Positions 20,943 through 32,442 of a DNA stretch of 64,000 bases are shown piece by piece (position 1 is the stretch's first letter; the number at the start of each line of letters is the position of its first letter). Position numbers and translations under genes: made by a program. Source of the stretch: Candidatus Steffania adelgidicola (GTDB taxonomy: Bacteria > Pseudomonadota > Gammaproteobacteria > Enterobacterales > Enterobacteriaceae); assembly GCF_020541225.1 (NCBI RefSeq), contig NZ_CP045889.1, forward strand, positions 930,001 to 994,000. Reading direction: 5' to 3'. The notes under the pieces are model-generated. The model saw only the letters and a program-made list of their open reading frames with translations. It was not told the origin of the DNA and did no database searches.

Positions 20943-22220
20943 TTAACACAAAATTGAGGCTAGTCGTGCAGTTATCTGACTCTGCGGTATTGTTTCCTGT
21001 GTACCCGTTACCAAATTCTTGAGTACAATCTGCTGTAACGCCACTTCTCTTTCTCCGAGCACCAATGCAAAGCGAGCACTTTGCTTATCGGCGCGACTAA
21101 ACTGCTTTTTAAAACTGCCCCCACCGTGATTAGTCATCAACCGTAAGGCCGGTAAGGTATCGCGAAGCTTCTCCGCTAACCGTATCGCCATGCGCTGTAC
21201 GCTCTGATCCCCTACCGCTACTAGATAAGCATCTACTCGTTGCGCAGTAGCGAAATCCGGGTTAACCGCCTTGACCTGAAGGACTAGCCGCTCAAATCCT
21301 ATAGCACACCCAATAGCTGGGGTAGCCTGTCCGCCTAGGTGTTCGACTAGGCTATCATAGCGGCCGCCGCCACAAATTGTACACTGAGAACCTAAATGGC
21401 TGCTTACCCATTCGAAAACCGTCTGATTATAATAATCTAGGCCTCGCACCAAATGCGGATTCACCGTATATGAGATACCAGATAAATCCAAAAGTTCACA
21501 CAAACCAGAAAAGTGGGTGCGAGCATTATCGTCAAGATAATCCATTAGAATTGGTGCATCTTTAAGCAAGGCTTGGACATCACAATTTTTAGTATCTAGT
21601 ACTCGCATTGGATTAACATGCATGCGACGACGGCAATCTTCATCTAGGTGATCTTTGTGACGGATAAGAAAAGCCACAAGCGCCTTACGATAGCAAGTAC
21701 GTGCCGCTAGTGAACCGATAGAATTTAGTTCAAGCGACATATATTCGCTAATACCCAGCACTCGCCACCATCGGGCAGTGAGAAGAATAAGTTCAGCATC
21801 GACGTCTGGTCCCTTCTGACCAAAAATCTCAGCACCCATCTGTTGGAACTGACGGTAGCGACCTTTCTGCGGTCGCTCATAGCGAAACATAGGCCCTATA
21901 TACCACAACCTCTGCTCCTGATTATACAGAAGACCATGTTGAATACCGGCACGTACGCAGCCAGCGGTACCTTCTGGCCGCAAAGTAATGCTATTACCAT
22001 TGCGATCTGCGAATCTATACATCTCTTTTTCTATTACATCAGTAACTTCACCCATAGCCCGCTCAAATAATGAGGTCTGTTCAACGATTGGAAATCGGAT
22101 TTCACGGTAACCGTAGCTGCTTAGCACATTTTTTAGAGTTTCTTCAACGCACTGCCAGAATGCTGTCTCTTCCGGCAAATAGTCGTTCATGCCGCGAATC
22201 GCCTGGATGTTCTTTGCCAT
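20943..22220 (-). CDS. hisS: Histidyl-tRNA synthetase
   Basis: Class II aminoacyl-tRNA synthetase charging tRNA-His. Motif 1 ([12 protein letters not shown]), motif 2 ([17 protein letters not shown]), the histidine-specific [15 protein letters not shown] and motif 3 ([11 protein letters not shown]) are all present. 425 aa against 424 in E. coli. Its start ATG, with AGGTAGAG upstream, lies inside the last 77 bases of ispG in another frame. The C-terminal anticodon-binding domain with [19 protein letters not shown] is intact. Part of the ispG-hisS-yfgM-bamB-der cluster. Confidence 0.98.
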   Translation of the reverse strand: MAKNIQAIRGMNDYLPEETAFWQCVEETLKNVLSSYGYREIRFPIVEQTSLFERAMGEVTDVIEKEMYRFADRNGNSITLRPEGTAGCVRAGIQHGLLYNQEQRLWYIGPMFRYERPQKGRYRQFQQMGAEIFGQKGPDVDAELILLTARWWRVLGISEYMSLELNSIGSLAARTCYRKALVAFLIRHKDHLDEDCRRRMHVNPMRVLDTKNCDVQALLKDAPILMDYLDDNARTHFSGLCELLDLSGISYTVNPHLVRGLDYYNQTVFEWVSSHLGSQCTICGGGRYDSLVEHLGGQATPAIGCAIGFERLVLQVKAVNPDFATAQRVDAYLVAVGDQSVQRMAIRLAEKLRDTLPALRLMTNHGGGSFKKQFSRADKQSARFALVLGEREVALQQIVLKNLVTGTQETIPQSQITARLASILC

Positions 22221-23349
22221 GTCGAATCTCTACCTGTATTAAATTGACCGCAATACGATTCTTGGCTTCTAGCATCGCTGCTTTCGCACGAATACGACTC
22301 TCTAATTGATCGATTATTAGTGCGTTATCAACACGTGTGCGTTGGCGAACACCGTCTTCGTAAAAACCGCTTTTATTATGAGCACCGGTCACCCCTAATG
22401 TGGAAACCAACGCTTCTCCGGGCCCGTTAACAACACAACCGATAATCGATACATCCATCGGAGTGAGCATATCTTCTAAACGTTTCTCAAGGGAGTTGAC
22501 GGTGCCAATAACATCAAACTCCTGACGCGAACATGTTGGACAAGCAATGAAATTAATACCACGCGCACGAATATGCAGCGACTTTAAAATATCGAAACCA
22601 ACCTTTACTTCCTCTACCGGATTCGCCGCCAAAGAAACACGTAGTGTATCACCGATACCCTCGGTTAATAACAAACCGATTCCGATAGCTGATTTTACCG
22701 CTCCGCTACGGGCTCCGCCAGCCTCAGTAATCCCTAGATGTAAGGGTTGATCTATTCGCGACGCTAACAATCGGTAGGATTGTACCGCTAAGAAGACATC
22801 AGAGGCTTTCACACTTACCTTAAACCCCTCGAAATTGAGCTTTTCCAAGATATCTACATGACGCATAGCAGATTCCAGCAGCGCTTCCGGTGTTGGTTCA
22901 CCATATTTCTCCTGCAGATCGCGCTCAAGAGATCCAGCATTTATGCCAATACGAATCGGGATGTTTCTATCGCGAGCACAATCGACCACTGAACGAATAC
23001 GCCCTTTATTCCCGATATTACCGGGATTTATCCGAAGACAATCAACACCATATTCAGCAACTTTAAGGGCAATGCGATAGTCAAAATGAATATCTGCGAC
23101 CAGTGGAACCGAAACTTGTTGTTTTATAAATTTAAAAGCTTCAGCAGAATCTATCGTGGGCACAGACACGCGAACAATATCAACACCCACACGCTCCAGC
23201 TCCTTAATCTGCTGCACTGTCGCCGCGACATCTGTTGTACAAGTATTAGTCATTGACTGCACTGCGATTGGGGCACCATCACCTACTGGAACCTTACCGA
23301 TATAAATACGTTTTGATTTTCGACGGGTTATCTGTGCGAAATTATGCAT
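22144..23349 (-). CDS. ispG: IspG, HMBPP synthase, with extended C-terminus
   Basis: [4Fe-4S] enzyme of the MEP pathway turning MEcPP into HMBPP. The three cluster cysteines lie in [10 protein letters not shown] and [10 protein letters not shown], with the nearby Glu that completes coordination. Conserved blocks [16 protein letters not shown] and RINPGNIG are intact. 401 aa against 372 in E. coli: after the family end near IQVEI the frame runs on about 29 residues ([15 protein letters not shown] and so on), overlapping hisS by 77 bases in another frame. This looks like loss of the ancestral stop. It depends on Suf for its cluster and on Fpr/flavodoxin for electrons. Confidence 0.96.
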   Translation of the reverse strand: MHNFAQITRRKSKRIYIGKVPVGDGAPIAVQSMTNTCTTDVAATVQQIKELERVGVDIVRVSVPTIDSAEAFKFIKQQVSVPLVADIHFDYRIALKVAEYGVDCLRINPGNIGNKGRIRSVVDCARDRNIPIRIGINAGSLERDLQEKYGEPTPEALLESAMRHVDILEKLNFEGFKVSVKASDVFLAVQSYRLLASRIDQPLHLGITEAGGARSGAVKSAIGIGLLLTEGIGDTLRVSLAANPVEEVKVGFDILKSLHIRARGINFIACPTCSRQEFDVIGTVNSLEKRLEDMLTPMDVSIIGCVVNGPGEALVSTLGVTGAHNKSGFYEDGVRQRTRVDNALIIDQLESRIRAKAAMLEAKNRIAVNLIQVEIRHGKEHPGDSRHERLFAGRDSILAVR

Positions 23350-25164
23350 TAATCTTTCTCCAACCTTACAAACTGCATTTACTCATTTGATCTGCTGTTA
23401 TAGTAAGCCTACACGACAACAAAGGCACCGATTTTTCATTCATACAGCATCTTCCGATGAGATATAGGATACTATACCGACATGCTAGATGCTGCTAAAC
23501 GATTTCTTACCCTTAACCTCGAGAATTCCTCTGGCCAGAAATCGCGGAAAGCGATTAACTAGTTTAATTTTGTGTTATTTTGTCCAGAGACAGAGTGGTT
23601 ACGCAACTGCCTTTGGCTTATTAGGTCCATAATTACTAATAGTATTACCCAGGTTAATTCTATTGACAATCTATCGCATTTCTTTCAACTTTCTCTAAGT
23701 AACACACTCTATATCAACAAATCTTTTCAAGATTTGATCAGAGCTTACTTAAGCATCATCGCCATTACTGCTTCTGCAGCAATATGCACGAGTCTTTTAT
23801 AGGAGGTATTATACGCCCTACAGAAAAATCAAGGCAAAAATTGAGATCCAGGAAGATCCTATTCACTCTCAAGTAGGATTGAGATCCTTAGACGGCGTTG
23901 CTCTACTATAGCCACGCTAACTCACTTAATATTTTAAAAGGTTGAAAAATTCGCCGTCCAGACTCATTAGCACTTGCTCGTAGAAGAACACAGTGTTTAA
24001 CAGATAGAATATTTATGGCACTAGTGGAAAACTTTATAAAATCTATGCGAAATCATCTGTGACAGTAGTTGAGTCGTTTGTTTAAACATAGCAAAACAAA
24101 TCTATAATCATAAAGTTTTGGGATACCTGGTAAAACATGCTGGTATGGCTTACCGATGGAATGCTTTTAACTTTTTCCTAAAGAAAAAGCAGAGAATTTC
24201 TACATTACCATCAATATCTTTTCGTAGATTACTGTGTGCATACACTCACCGTGTATGAAATCTGGTCTAGGGGTTAGCAACCAAAATAAGCAAAACAAAT
24301 CCTCCGCAAATATCTATTATCCATGACTAGGCACGGAATATAATATGCCTTGTATGAGGCGCATAACATGCTTTATTGTAAAAATACAATCTGAGAAAAT
24401 GCTTAGTTCAAAGCTATATAATAGCTAAGATTAAACCATAACAACTAATATCGTCGTGTATTTATCTAAATAACGAATATGCTCCTATCCTAAAAAAGAC
24501 TAATAGCATTTTTATCCTAAAATAATATTTCCTTTGAAAAATCAGCACAACACCTGTCATCAGGATGGGGTGATTGTCTCTCATCCTATTGCTCCTCTTT
24601 TTCAGAGGAAAAGTCCATACAACTTGCTTAAAAAATCCAAAACGATCTACTCGTTTTAAACCCTTTTGGTATATGCCATTCATTTATACTCTAGCTAAAG
24701 CATACCGACGTTTCTTATTCTCAGTATCTAATTTTAAATAAAAATTAATGACATGCTTGCCAAGCAAGTTTCATACCTTGTAGTATAGTAACCAGTATAC
24801 AGGAACAGTAAATTAGTTGATATTTACGATCTGTTCTGTTAAACAACATCAACATACACTGTAATTTTATTATCTTAGTGTTAAAGTCAGAAAGTGGAAG
24901 CAACTCTACATCGAGAGAGGTTATACTTACTGTTTATTCGTCTTTATCCCTTATCTACTGGAATAATCGCTAGATCAGTTTTTGATCTCTAGATTTCCCT
25001 TCGTAAAATAGAATCACTGGAAGTTAAACTAAACTCGGAAAAAACAATGCGATAAAGTCTTTTTCTGTTGGTTATCTAAATATACTGTTCTAAGTAGACA
25101 ATGTTGATTTGCGAATATTATTATATAACCTTCTATTAAATAAGATCAATGCTGAATTTGAGTC
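23350..25164. other. Eroded rodZ interval between ispG and rlmN
   Basis: In E. coli rodZ lies exactly here. A recognisable fragment remains at 24462-24720 (minus). A 76-codon plus-strand frame at 23572-23802 matches nothing. Minor hairpin CATACAC/GTGTATG at 24239-24257. The remainder shows no coding signal. Confidence 0.6.
24462..24720 (-). pseudogene. rodZ: Relic of rodZ
   Basis: Read on the minus strand, the frame from 24683 contains GLKR, then K-x5-F-x-L-KKR, MRD and ILMT in the same order and spacing as the RodZ stretch just before its membrane helix (GLEKQ, K-x6-F-S-L-GKRRKKRD, LMT). A preceding segment near 24690-24710, in another frame, recalls the end of the RodZ helix-turn-helix domain (SYARLV). 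Position between rlmN and ispG is that of rodZ in Enterobacterales. RodZ anchors MreB for cell shape. No continuous frame survives, so the gene is dead. The match is judged by eye. Confidence 0.45.
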
Positions 25165-26331
25165 TCAGACCGCATCTGCTTTTATAAGTTTAACATTCGC
25201 ACGTTTTCCTAGAATACGATCAATTACCTCCCCTACTAGCTGACCACAGGCAGCATCAATATCGTCTCCGCGCGTTTTACGCACAATAGTTGTAAATCCA
25301 TATCCCATAAGTACTTTGACAAAACGATCAATGCGGCTATGGGAACTAGCATCATAAGATGACCCAGGAAAATGGTTCCATGGAATCAGGTTAATCTTAC
25401 ACGGCGTATTTTTTAAGCATCTTGCTAGTTGATGTGCATGCTCGATCTCATCGTTAATATAGTTAAGCATGACGTACTCTACGGTGACACGACCTTGATT
25501 AGCGTTGGATTTCTCTAAATATCGGCGAACTGCTGATAAAAAAGCATCGATGTTATACTTGCGATTAATTGGCATAATTTCGTTACGAATCATATCATTC
25601 GGCGCATGAAGTGAAATCGCCAGTGACACATCTATCATATCGCCAAGCTTTTCCAAGGCGGGCACTACGCCGGATGTTGATAGTGTAACGCGGCGTTTAG
25701 ATAGCCCAAACCCAAAATCGTCTAGCATAATTTCCATTGCTGGTACCACATTAGTGAGATTGAGCAATGGCTCACCCATTCCCATCATGACGACATTTGT
25801 AATAGGCCGCCGCCTAGTAACGTTCGTAACGCTGATAATCTTAGCTGCGAGCCAAACTTGGCCTATGATTTCTGACACGCTTAAATTTCGGTTAAAGCCC
25901 TGCTGCGCGGTAGCGCAGAAGGTACACTGCAACATACAACCGACCTGGGAAGAAACACATAGTGTGGCACGACCCCTTTCAGGGATATAGACCGTCTCCA
26001 CCTGTTGTTCGCCGATCTTGATAGCCCATTTAATTGTTCCATCGGTAGAACGTCGCTCTTCAGAAATTTCTGGTGCAAGAATCACAGCCCGTGCTTTTAA
26101 TCTATCGCGTAACCCTTTGTTAAGATTTGTCATTTTATCAAAATCATCGCAACAGTAGTGATAGATCCATTTCATAACCTGATCCGCGCGAAAAGGTTTT
26201 TCTCCCATCGATAAGAAAAACTCACGAAGCTTCTGACGGTTCATATCTAGAAGGTTTTGTTTCTTCTGGACCGTACACTCAAGCGGAGGAGAAATCACTG
26301 CCATTGACGAAAACTCATGCATGATTACCAT
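25165..26331 (-). CDS. rlmN: RlmN, dual 23S rRNA/tRNA adenine-C2 methyltransferase
   Basis: Radical-SAM methylase forming m2A2503 in 23S rRNA and m2A37 in several tRNAs. The [4Fe-4S] motif CMLQCTFC lies near residues 132-139. Two further cysteines typical of the mechanism are seen: one in [15 protein letters not shown] near the C-terminus and one in the [11 protein letters not shown] context. 388 aa against 384. The annotated ATG has AAGG only one base upstream; the next in-frame ATG at 26322 has better spacing. Uses SAM (metK here) and a Suf-made cluster. ndk lies upstream in the same direction. Confidence 0.97.
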   Translation of the reverse strand: MVIMHEFSSMAVISPPLECTVQKKQNLLDMNRQKLREFFLSMGEKPFRADQVMKWIYHYCCDDFDKMTNLNKGLRDRLKARAVILAPEISEERRSTDGTIKWAIKIGEQQVETVYIPERGRATLCVSSQVGCMLQCTFCATAQQGFNRNLSVSEIIGQVWLAAKIISVTNVTRRRPITNVVMMGMGEPLLNLTNVVPAMEIMLDDFGFGLSKRRVTLSTSGVVPALEKLGDMIDVSLAISLHAPNDMIRNEIMPINRKYNIDAFLSAVRRYLEKSNANQGRVTVEYVMLNYINDEIEHAHQLARCLKNTPCKINLIPWNHFPGSSYDASSHSRIDRFVKVLMGYGFTTIVRKTRGDDIDAACGQLVGEVIDRILGKRANVKLIKADAV

Positions 26332-26450
26332 ACCTTATAACGCAAATACATATTAGAAGCAGACAAATCAAGTACAAATCAAGATTTATTATCGAAGATA
26401 AGCTATAGCGTAAAAGTAACACAGGCTGATTTAGGTATGATTGGTAATTG

Positions 26451-26882
26451 TTAGCGCAGACGGGTGAAAATTTCACTCTCAGAAAAGAAATAAGCGATTT
26501 CGCGTATGGCTGATGCAGGGGAATCTGAACCATGCACTGCATTTTCAGTAAGACTATCTGCATAGTCAGCACGCAAGGTACCGGCTAGTGCATTAACATG
26601 GTTCGTAGCACCCATGATTTCACGATTACGACGTACAGCATCATTACCTTCGCACACCTGTACCAAGATCGGGCCGGAAATCATAAACCTTACTAAATTA
26701 TCAAAGAAAGGTTGATCTTTATGTTCGGAGTAGAATTCTTCTGCCTGCCTACGGGTTAGTTTGAGCATTTTAGCACCAATGACAGTCATCCCACTATTTT
26801 CAATACGCTGGATGATAGCACCGATAATGTTTTTAACTACGGCGTTTGGCTTGATTATAAACAGGGTATGTTCAATAGTCAT
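26451..26882 (-). CDS. ndk: Nucleoside diphosphate kinase
   Basis: Transfers the gamma-phosphate of ATP onto other NDPs through a phospho-histidine. The catalytic His117 is in NAVHGSDS, and IIKPNAV plus [10 protein letters not shown] are conserved. Starting at the ATG at 26882, with GAGA upstream, gives 143 aa, the E. coli length. An in-frame ATG at 26906 would add eight non-family residues. ndk followed by rlmN is the E. coli order. The gap to rlmN is about 120 bases. Confidence 0.97.
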   Translation of the reverse strand: MTIEHTLFIIKPNAVVKNIIGAIIQRIENSGMTVIGAKMLKLTRRQAEEFYSEHKDQPFFDNLVRFMISGPILVQVCEGNDAVRRNREIMGATNHVNALAGTLRADYADSLTENAVHGSDSPASAIREIAYFFSESEIFTRLR

Positions 26883-27598
26883 AACAATCTCTCGGCGATT
26901 TTCCATGCCCGAATTTATACGCCACTACTTTCGGCTGATACAAGTAAACAATCATTATAAATGATGAAGAGCGTGCTTTGCTACTCTTTTAATAATATTT
27001 TCATTCTTAACCCCTATATAGTACTTTTTTATAAATTATAACTTACTCGGTTCCACCTGACAACTAAATTTGTCAAGGACAAGATTAAATTGATTTTATA
27101 AGTTTCAATAATGAAACTTCTTAGGTTGTATCCATCTCTATAATACTTACACTACGGCCAAGCCGAGGCTGGGTTTGGCTAATATACTTATTGAAGTATC
27201 TTCACTAAATCTCTCTTATTGCCATTGACTAGATCACCATAAAAAATGATAAGAGATTTATAGACAATTTTTTGATCTAAAAACGTTATACTAGTTAGTA
27301 ATAAACCATTATAGAGTCATGCAGATATACTACAAAGTTACTGCTTTACTCAATAAAATGATAAAAATTTGCAGCATGCCGATATGTTAAGATCGATCAT
27401 AATCATTGTTATTACAATCTATAAAAAATTGGTTAAATAGCCAAACTTAAATTTTCTAAAAAACTCATAAATTCTAATAAGCTATAGCAGGCGCCACCTG
27501 CTGTGTATATTTATATTTCATAGTATTGAATCAATAATCTTACGGTTTACTGCGGAATCTTTTGCAATTACTGATATAAAGTAGACGGACAATAAAAC
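26883..27598. other. Non-coding stretch between rpoD and ndk
   Basis: About 700 bases without a gene. An 8-bp imperfect hairpin (GCCAAGCC with GGTTTGGC) lies near 27153-27175. No clear terminator follows rpoD. Confidence 0.6.
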
Positions 27599-29440
27599 TT
27601 AATCATCTAAAAAACTGCGTAGAACTTCAGACCTACTGGGGTGACGCAATTTGCGTAACGCTTTCGCTTCAATCTGACGAATACGCTCACGCGTAACATC
27701 AAATTGTTTACCTACTTCTTCCAGCGTATGATCTGTATTCATATCGATACCAAACCGCATGCGAAGCACCTTTGCTTCGCGGGCTGTCAGGCCGGATAAA
27801 ACATCATGAGTCGCTGACCGAAGACTTTCTGAAGTAGCAGAGTCTAACGGTAATTCCAGGGTGGTATCCTCAATAAAATCGCCTAAATGTGAATCTTCAT
27901 CGTCACCAATAGGTGTTTCCATAGAAATAGGTTCTTTAGCAATCTTTAGCACCTTACGAATCTTGTCTTCTGGTATCAGCATGCGTTCAGCTAGCTCTTC
28001 AGGTGTTGGTTCTCGTCCCATTTCTTGTAGCATTTGCCGGGAGATACGATTGAGCTTATTGATCGTCTCAATCATATGAACCGGAATACGAATAGTACGC
28101 GCCTGATCCGCAATAGAACGGGTGATGGCTTGACGAATCCACCAGGTAGCGTAAGTGGAAAATTTGTAGCCACGACGATATTCAAATTTATCTACCGCCT
28201 TCATCAAACCGATATTTCCCTCTTGAATGAGATCCAGAAATTGTAAGCCACGGTTTGTATATTTTTTTGCGATGGAAATAACCAAACGCAAATTTGCCTC
28301 TACCATTTCTTTCTTTGCACGTCGCGCTTTAGCTTCACCGATTGACATGCGACGGTTAATATCTTTCATCTGTTCGATAGTCAGACTAGTTTCGTCTTCA
28401 ATCTTCCGTAATGTCTTTAGGCTACGGTACACCTCATCGTCAACCTCGTGCAGTTTTTCTGACCAGAGTTTATTCATCGCTAGAGCGGCTTGAAACCAGC
28501 TTTCAGTCGTTTCATTACCAACGAATAATGTAACAAAATTTTTCTTTGGCATCTTACTGATATCGACGCACAACTTCATGATAAGACGCTCTTGGGTGCG
28601 CACTCGATCCATCATGCTCCGCATGCTATTAACAAGATAATCAAACTGTTTTGATACCAAGCGGAACTGTTTGAATACATCTGAGAGATTTAGAATCTCT
28701 AAGGCCGATTTAGCATGACTTCGTCCGTTATTCTTAATAACATTACGTGTAATTTCATACTGCTCACGCAGTACAAAAAACTTCTGACGCGCTAGCTCCG
28801 GATCGATGCTGTTATCAGCATCGCTGCTATCCTCATCAGTTTCTTCTGCATCGTCATCATCGATGATTTCTACGATGGAGATTTCAGAACCAATATGAGT
28901 CGCTGTAGGCGCTAAATCTTCTTCCGCATCTGGATCAATAAACCCAGTAATTAGATCGGATAAGCGTGCCTCACCGGCTTCAACACGGTCATACTGCTCT
29001 AAGAGATATGTAATAGCTTCAGGGTATTCAGCCACCGAACACTGGACTTCATTAATACCATCTTCAATACGTTTGGCGATCTCAATCTCGCCTTCGCGAG
29101 TCAGAAGCTCTACAGTACCCATTTCACGCATGTACATGCGGACTGGATCCGTCGTGCGTCCCACTTCAGACTCTACACTAGACAGAACCTGTGCAGCAGC
29201 CTCTGCTGCATCTTCGTCGGCGTCGGCGGTAGTTTCAGCTAGCAACAGATCATCAGCATCGGGTGCTTCTTCCATCACTTGAATGCCCATATCGTTTATC
29301 ATCTGGATGATATCTTCGATTTGATCGGAGTCGACAATATCCTCCGGAAGATGATCATTAACCTCGGCAAAGGTCAAGTAGCCTTGCTCCTTACCACGTG
29401 TGACAAGCAGCTTAAGCTGTGACTGCGGGGTTTGCTCCAT
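27599..29440 (-). CDS. rpoD: RNA polymerase primary sigma factor 70
   Basis: Housekeeping sigma factor. 613 aa, the same length as E. coli. Region 1.1 is at the N-terminus. An acidic non-conserved region follows near 190-215, where D/E-rich repeats are partly eroded. Regions 2.1-2.4 ([37 protein letters not shown]), region 3, and region 4.2 ([20 protein letters not shown]) near the end are essentially identical to E. coli. It ends the rpsU-dnaG-rpoD operon, 139 bases after dnaG, with a hairpin in between. Confidence 0.99.
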   Translation of the reverse strand: MEQTPQSQLKLLVTRGKEQGYLTFAEVNDHLPEDIVDSDQIEDIIQMINDMGIQVMEEAPDADDLLLAETTADADEDAAEAAAQVLSSVESEVGRTTDPVRMYMREMGTVELLTREGEIEIAKRIEDGINEVQCSVAEYPEAITYLLEQYDRVEAGEARLSDLITGFIDPDAEEDLAPTATHIGSEISIVEIIDDDDAEETDEDSSDADNSIDPELARQKFFVLREQYEITRNVIKNNGRSHAKSALEILNLSDVFKQFRLVSKQFDYLVNSMRSMMDRVRTQERLIMKLCVDISKMPKKNFVTLFVGNETTESWFQAALAMNKLWSEKLHEVDDEVYRSLKTLRKIEDETSLTIEQMKDINRRMSIGEAKARRAKKEMVEANLRLVISIAKKYTNRGLQFLDLIQEGNIGLMKAVDKFEYRRGYKFSTYATWWIRQAITRSIADQARTIRIPVHMIETINKLNRISRQMLQEMGREPTPEELAERMLIPEDKIRKVLKIAKEPISMETPIGDDEDSHLGDFIEDTTLELPLDSATSESLRSATHDVLSGLTAREAKVLRMRFGIDMNTDHTLEEVGKQFDVTRERIRQIEAKALRKLRHPSRSEVLRSFLDD

Positions 29441-29478
29441 AAGACGGTATCCACACTTCAGAATAATATTGGGTATTG

Positions 29479-29501
29479 GTTAGTGACAGTGGGTCACTAA
29501 C
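29479..29501 (-). other. Hairpin in the dnaG-rpoD intercistronic region
   Basis: Nine-bp perfect stem GTTAGTGAC / GTCACTAAC with a five-base loop, 38 bases before the rpoD start. In E. coli the dnaG-rpoD junction is an mRNA processing site that separates a rare primase from an abundant sigma factor. A similar role here is inference. Confidence 0.45.
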
Positions 29502-29579
29502 ACGAGATCTGGACTTATTGCACTGTATCCCACAACAGGGCTGTGCCGAATATTAGCTTGCCAGATATAAAGTTAAGAC

Positions 29580-31334
29580 TCATAATTTGCTTTTTTTTGC
29601 TAATGCCTGATTTAGAGACCAAAGTTCTTTACGTTCTTCAGGCTTCAAGCCCTGAGTCCGATCGCGGGCGATAAGTGCTTCCTGGCGGGCTTCCAGTATA
29701 GAGCTATAAAAACTTGCCAGAGTATCGACAAATGTCGCCTCGAGCATCTCATCAATGATCATATGGTTCCATATTGCCAGGGTTTCAAGCTGGCGGTAGG
29801 CTTTATTCTCTCGATAACATTCCAGTAATTGACCAGTGGTTAATCCAGGATGGGCTTGGCACGTCTGAACTAATTTAATAAACAATGATACACCAGGCTG
29901 AGTTTCCTGCTCCAGTCCCTGTATTGTTGGCACTAGATCAGACAGCCGAGGACATTGAATCAATAAGGCTATTAGCATACGCATGCTAGTACGTTTTATT
30001 CGCGGTTGAAGAGAAATATTTATTTTTGGCATTGAATTTTGCAGTAATTTTTCTAGCCGTCTGTCATCAAGAATCCCTAATTTATTACCTAACTGCTGTC
30101 GTAAATAGAGCCGCAATGTTTCGCCTGGTATTTGACGTATTAGCGGAAGAGAGAGCTTACTTAACTTAGCGCGACCATCGGGGCTACTTAAGTCTACCTG
30201 CAGCATCAATGTTTCAAATAAAAATATCGACAGTGGCTTCGCCTGCTCAATACGTTGTTCAAATGCCTCTTTTCCAATTTTACGCACTAGCGTATCGGGA
30301 TCTTCCCCTTCTGGTAGAAACATAAAGTGTAGTTGGCGGCCGTCATTTAGGTAAGGAAGGGCTGTTGTCAATGCCCCCCAAGCAGCTCTACGCCCAGCGC
30401 GATCCCCGTCATAACAGCAGATGACTCGATCTGTAGCACGATAAAGTAGCTGAATATGGTCGGCAGTCGTCGAGGTACCTAGCACAGCAACTGCATAATT
30501 AACACCAAATTGTGCTAGCGTTACAACATCCATATATCCCTCAACTAAAAGTAGCCGAGATAATTCCGCTTCTTCCCGTTGGGCTTCATAGAGACCGTAA
30601 AGTTGTCGCCCTTTATGGAAAATCTCAGTTTCCGGTGAGTTCAGATACTTTGGTTGCCTATTGCCTAATATCCGCCCACCAAAGGCGATAACTCGGGCAC
30701 GTTTATCGCGAATTGGAAACATAATGCGTTCTCGAAAACGATCGTAGGATCGACCGTTGTTGTTAACAATCACCATACCTACGTTATTAAGGGCGGCAAG
30801 ATCCTCAGGTACACAACCAAAATGTTTCATGAGATTATCCCAACCCGTTGGTGCGAAGCCGATAGAAAAATGAGAAATAACAGTTTTAGTCAGCCCGCGT
30901 AGTTGCAAATACTCATACGCCTCCTTCGCCATGTGCTTATTTAGCATCTGCTGGTAGAAATCGCTAAGTTTCTGCATTAGTTGATACAGGCGTTTTCGCT
31001 GAAAACGTGCCTGCGGATTTGAAACAGAACCTGCTTCATATGGCACCTCTAAGCCATGTTGAGCGGCAAGTTCCTCAATGGAGGCAATAAATTCTAGCCG
31101 ATCATGCTTCATTAAAAAGTCAATAGCGTTTCCATGAGCGCCGCAGCCGAAACAATGATAAAACTGTTTCTCACTGTTAACGGTAAATGATGCGTTTTTC
31201 TCATGATGAAATAAACAACAGGCTTGAAAATTCTTCCCCTGCTTCTTCAGTTTAATCCTCGAATCAATTAAATCAACGATATCGGTACGAGACAACAAGT
31301 CATTAATAAAGATACGTGGGATACGTCCAGCCAT
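29580..31334 (-). CDS. dnaG: DNA primase
   Basis: Makes RNA primers for replication. The start MAGRIPR at 31334 matches the family and gives 584 aa (E. coli 581); the frame stays open upstream to 31409, but those residues are not family-like. The N-terminal zinc ligands are Cys40, His43, Cys61 and Cys64, at E. coli numbering, although the usual CCPFH reads CCLFH. The TOPRIM core has VEGYMD and YDGDRAGR. The C-terminal helicase-binding domain is the least conserved part. Middle gene of the macromolecular-synthesis operon. Confidence 0.98.
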   Translation of the reverse strand: MAGRIPRIFINDLLSRTDIVDLIDSRIKLKKQGKNFQACCLFHHEKNASFTVNSEKQFYHCFGCGAHGNAIDFLMKHDRLEFIASIEELAAQHGLEVPYEAGSVSNPQARFQRKRLYQLMQKLSDFYQQMLNKHMAKEAYEYLQLRGLTKTVISHFSIGFAPTGWDNLMKHFGCVPEDLAALNNVGMVIVNNNGRSYDRFRERIMFPIRDKRARVIAFGGRILGNRQPKYLNSPETEIFHKGRQLYGLYEAQREEAELSRLLLVEGYMDVVTLAQFGVNYAVAVLGTSTTADHIQLLYRATDRVICCYDGDRAGRRAAWGALTTALPYLNDGRQLHFMFLPEGEDPDTLVRKIGKEAFEQRIEQAKPLSIFLFETLMLQVDLSSPDGRAKLSKLSLPLIRQIPGETLRLYLRQQLGNKLGILDDRRLEKLLQNSMPKINISLQPRIKRTSMRMLIALLIQCPRLSDLVPTIQGLEQETQPGVSLFIKLVQTCQAHPGLTTGQLLECYRENKAYRQLETLAIWNHMIIDEMLEATFVDTLASFYSSILEARQEALIARDRTQGLKPEERKELWSLNQALAKKSKL

Positions 31335-31465
31335 AAGCCCTGTCAGATCCGTATTGTAACGACAACAATACCGCGCGATCCTTCCGGACAGCACGGCTTT
31401 CATACGCAACGAGCAAGTTTATTATATAATTACTTGTCCCGGGATAGGTAGCTAGCTTGATAAGC

Positions 31466-31696
<231 letters not shown>

Positions 31697-32228
31697 TTAA
31701 TATAATTGGGATTCTATCCGTGACATATTCAATACTCTTATAATAAAGAATTATACTACACATCTAACGGATTTGTCAACATCCGGTGTATATAATCTTT
31801 TGCTTGCTTAGGCGGCGAATATTATTTGTACTACCAGTACCACTTTACAATATCAAGCAAGAGCATACGCAACACCACCCTACTTAGTTGATATTGATGA
31901 ACACTGAAGTACTATGGCTAAACCTTCTATGGGCCAAAACAAAGGATCTCTGCCAGACATATATACTTCTTTTGGGTTCTCACTTATATTTACGTGGATT
32001 GCGCTCTTCTATCATTTATAACATAGTACTCTAACAGAGATCAGCTCTAGAACATAAATTATGCAGTACGTTCTGCATTTATACATTAATTTAATTATCC
32101 ATTAAAAAACTGAACTATATAAAATATCACCATGAGTAAAAACGGAATAAATATTAGAAAAATACAAGCGCTTTGATAAGCGATAGTCTTGCGGCAAAAT
32201 CATACGGAGTATATTGTAAAGTTGTAGG

Positions 32229-32306
32229 CGCGGGGTTGAGAAGATGGGGAGCTAGTTTAGCTTATGCCCCGAAGATCATCAGTGCAAATCCAGCGTCCTA
32301 CAACCA
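32229..32306 (+). pseudogene. Decayed initiator tRNA-fMet gene
   Basis: 78 bases align almost without gaps to enterobacterial initiator tRNA: CGCGGGGT at the 5' end, CCCGAAG with TC-T in the variable region, GT-CAAATCC in the T arm, and ACAACCA at the 3' end. About 50 of the first 72 positions agree by my alignment. The anticodon position reads TAT instead of CAT. The anticodon stem, D stem and acceptor stem have multiple mismatches, and the T loop reads TGCAAAT. It cannot fold as a standard tRNA. The flank GTTGTAGG (32221-32228) pairs perfectly with CCTACAAC (32297-32304) over the 3' end, an odd secondary palindrome. Confidence 0.6.
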
Positions 32307-32413
32307 ATTTTCTTATAGATAAGAATTCATGTTGCCATAATAGCGCAACCTACTTCTAGTTATACTCTAGCGTGTCAAATGCACATTGTGATATCAGTTC
32401 ATTCTTATAAATA

Positions 32414-32442
32414 CCTTATATTTTATATGCTGAAATATAAGG
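32414..32442. repeat. 10-bp hairpin
   Basis: Perfect CCTTATATTT / AAATATAAGG arms with a nine-base loop, about 100 bases after the tRNA relic. No T-run. Function unknown. Confidence 0.5.

Noticed and set aside
28227-28493. Open frames opposite rpoD, der, dnaG, hisS, ispG and sufC (for example 88 codons at 28227-28493)
   Set aside because: Antisense shadows of strongly conserved genes; their codons mirror the real frame.
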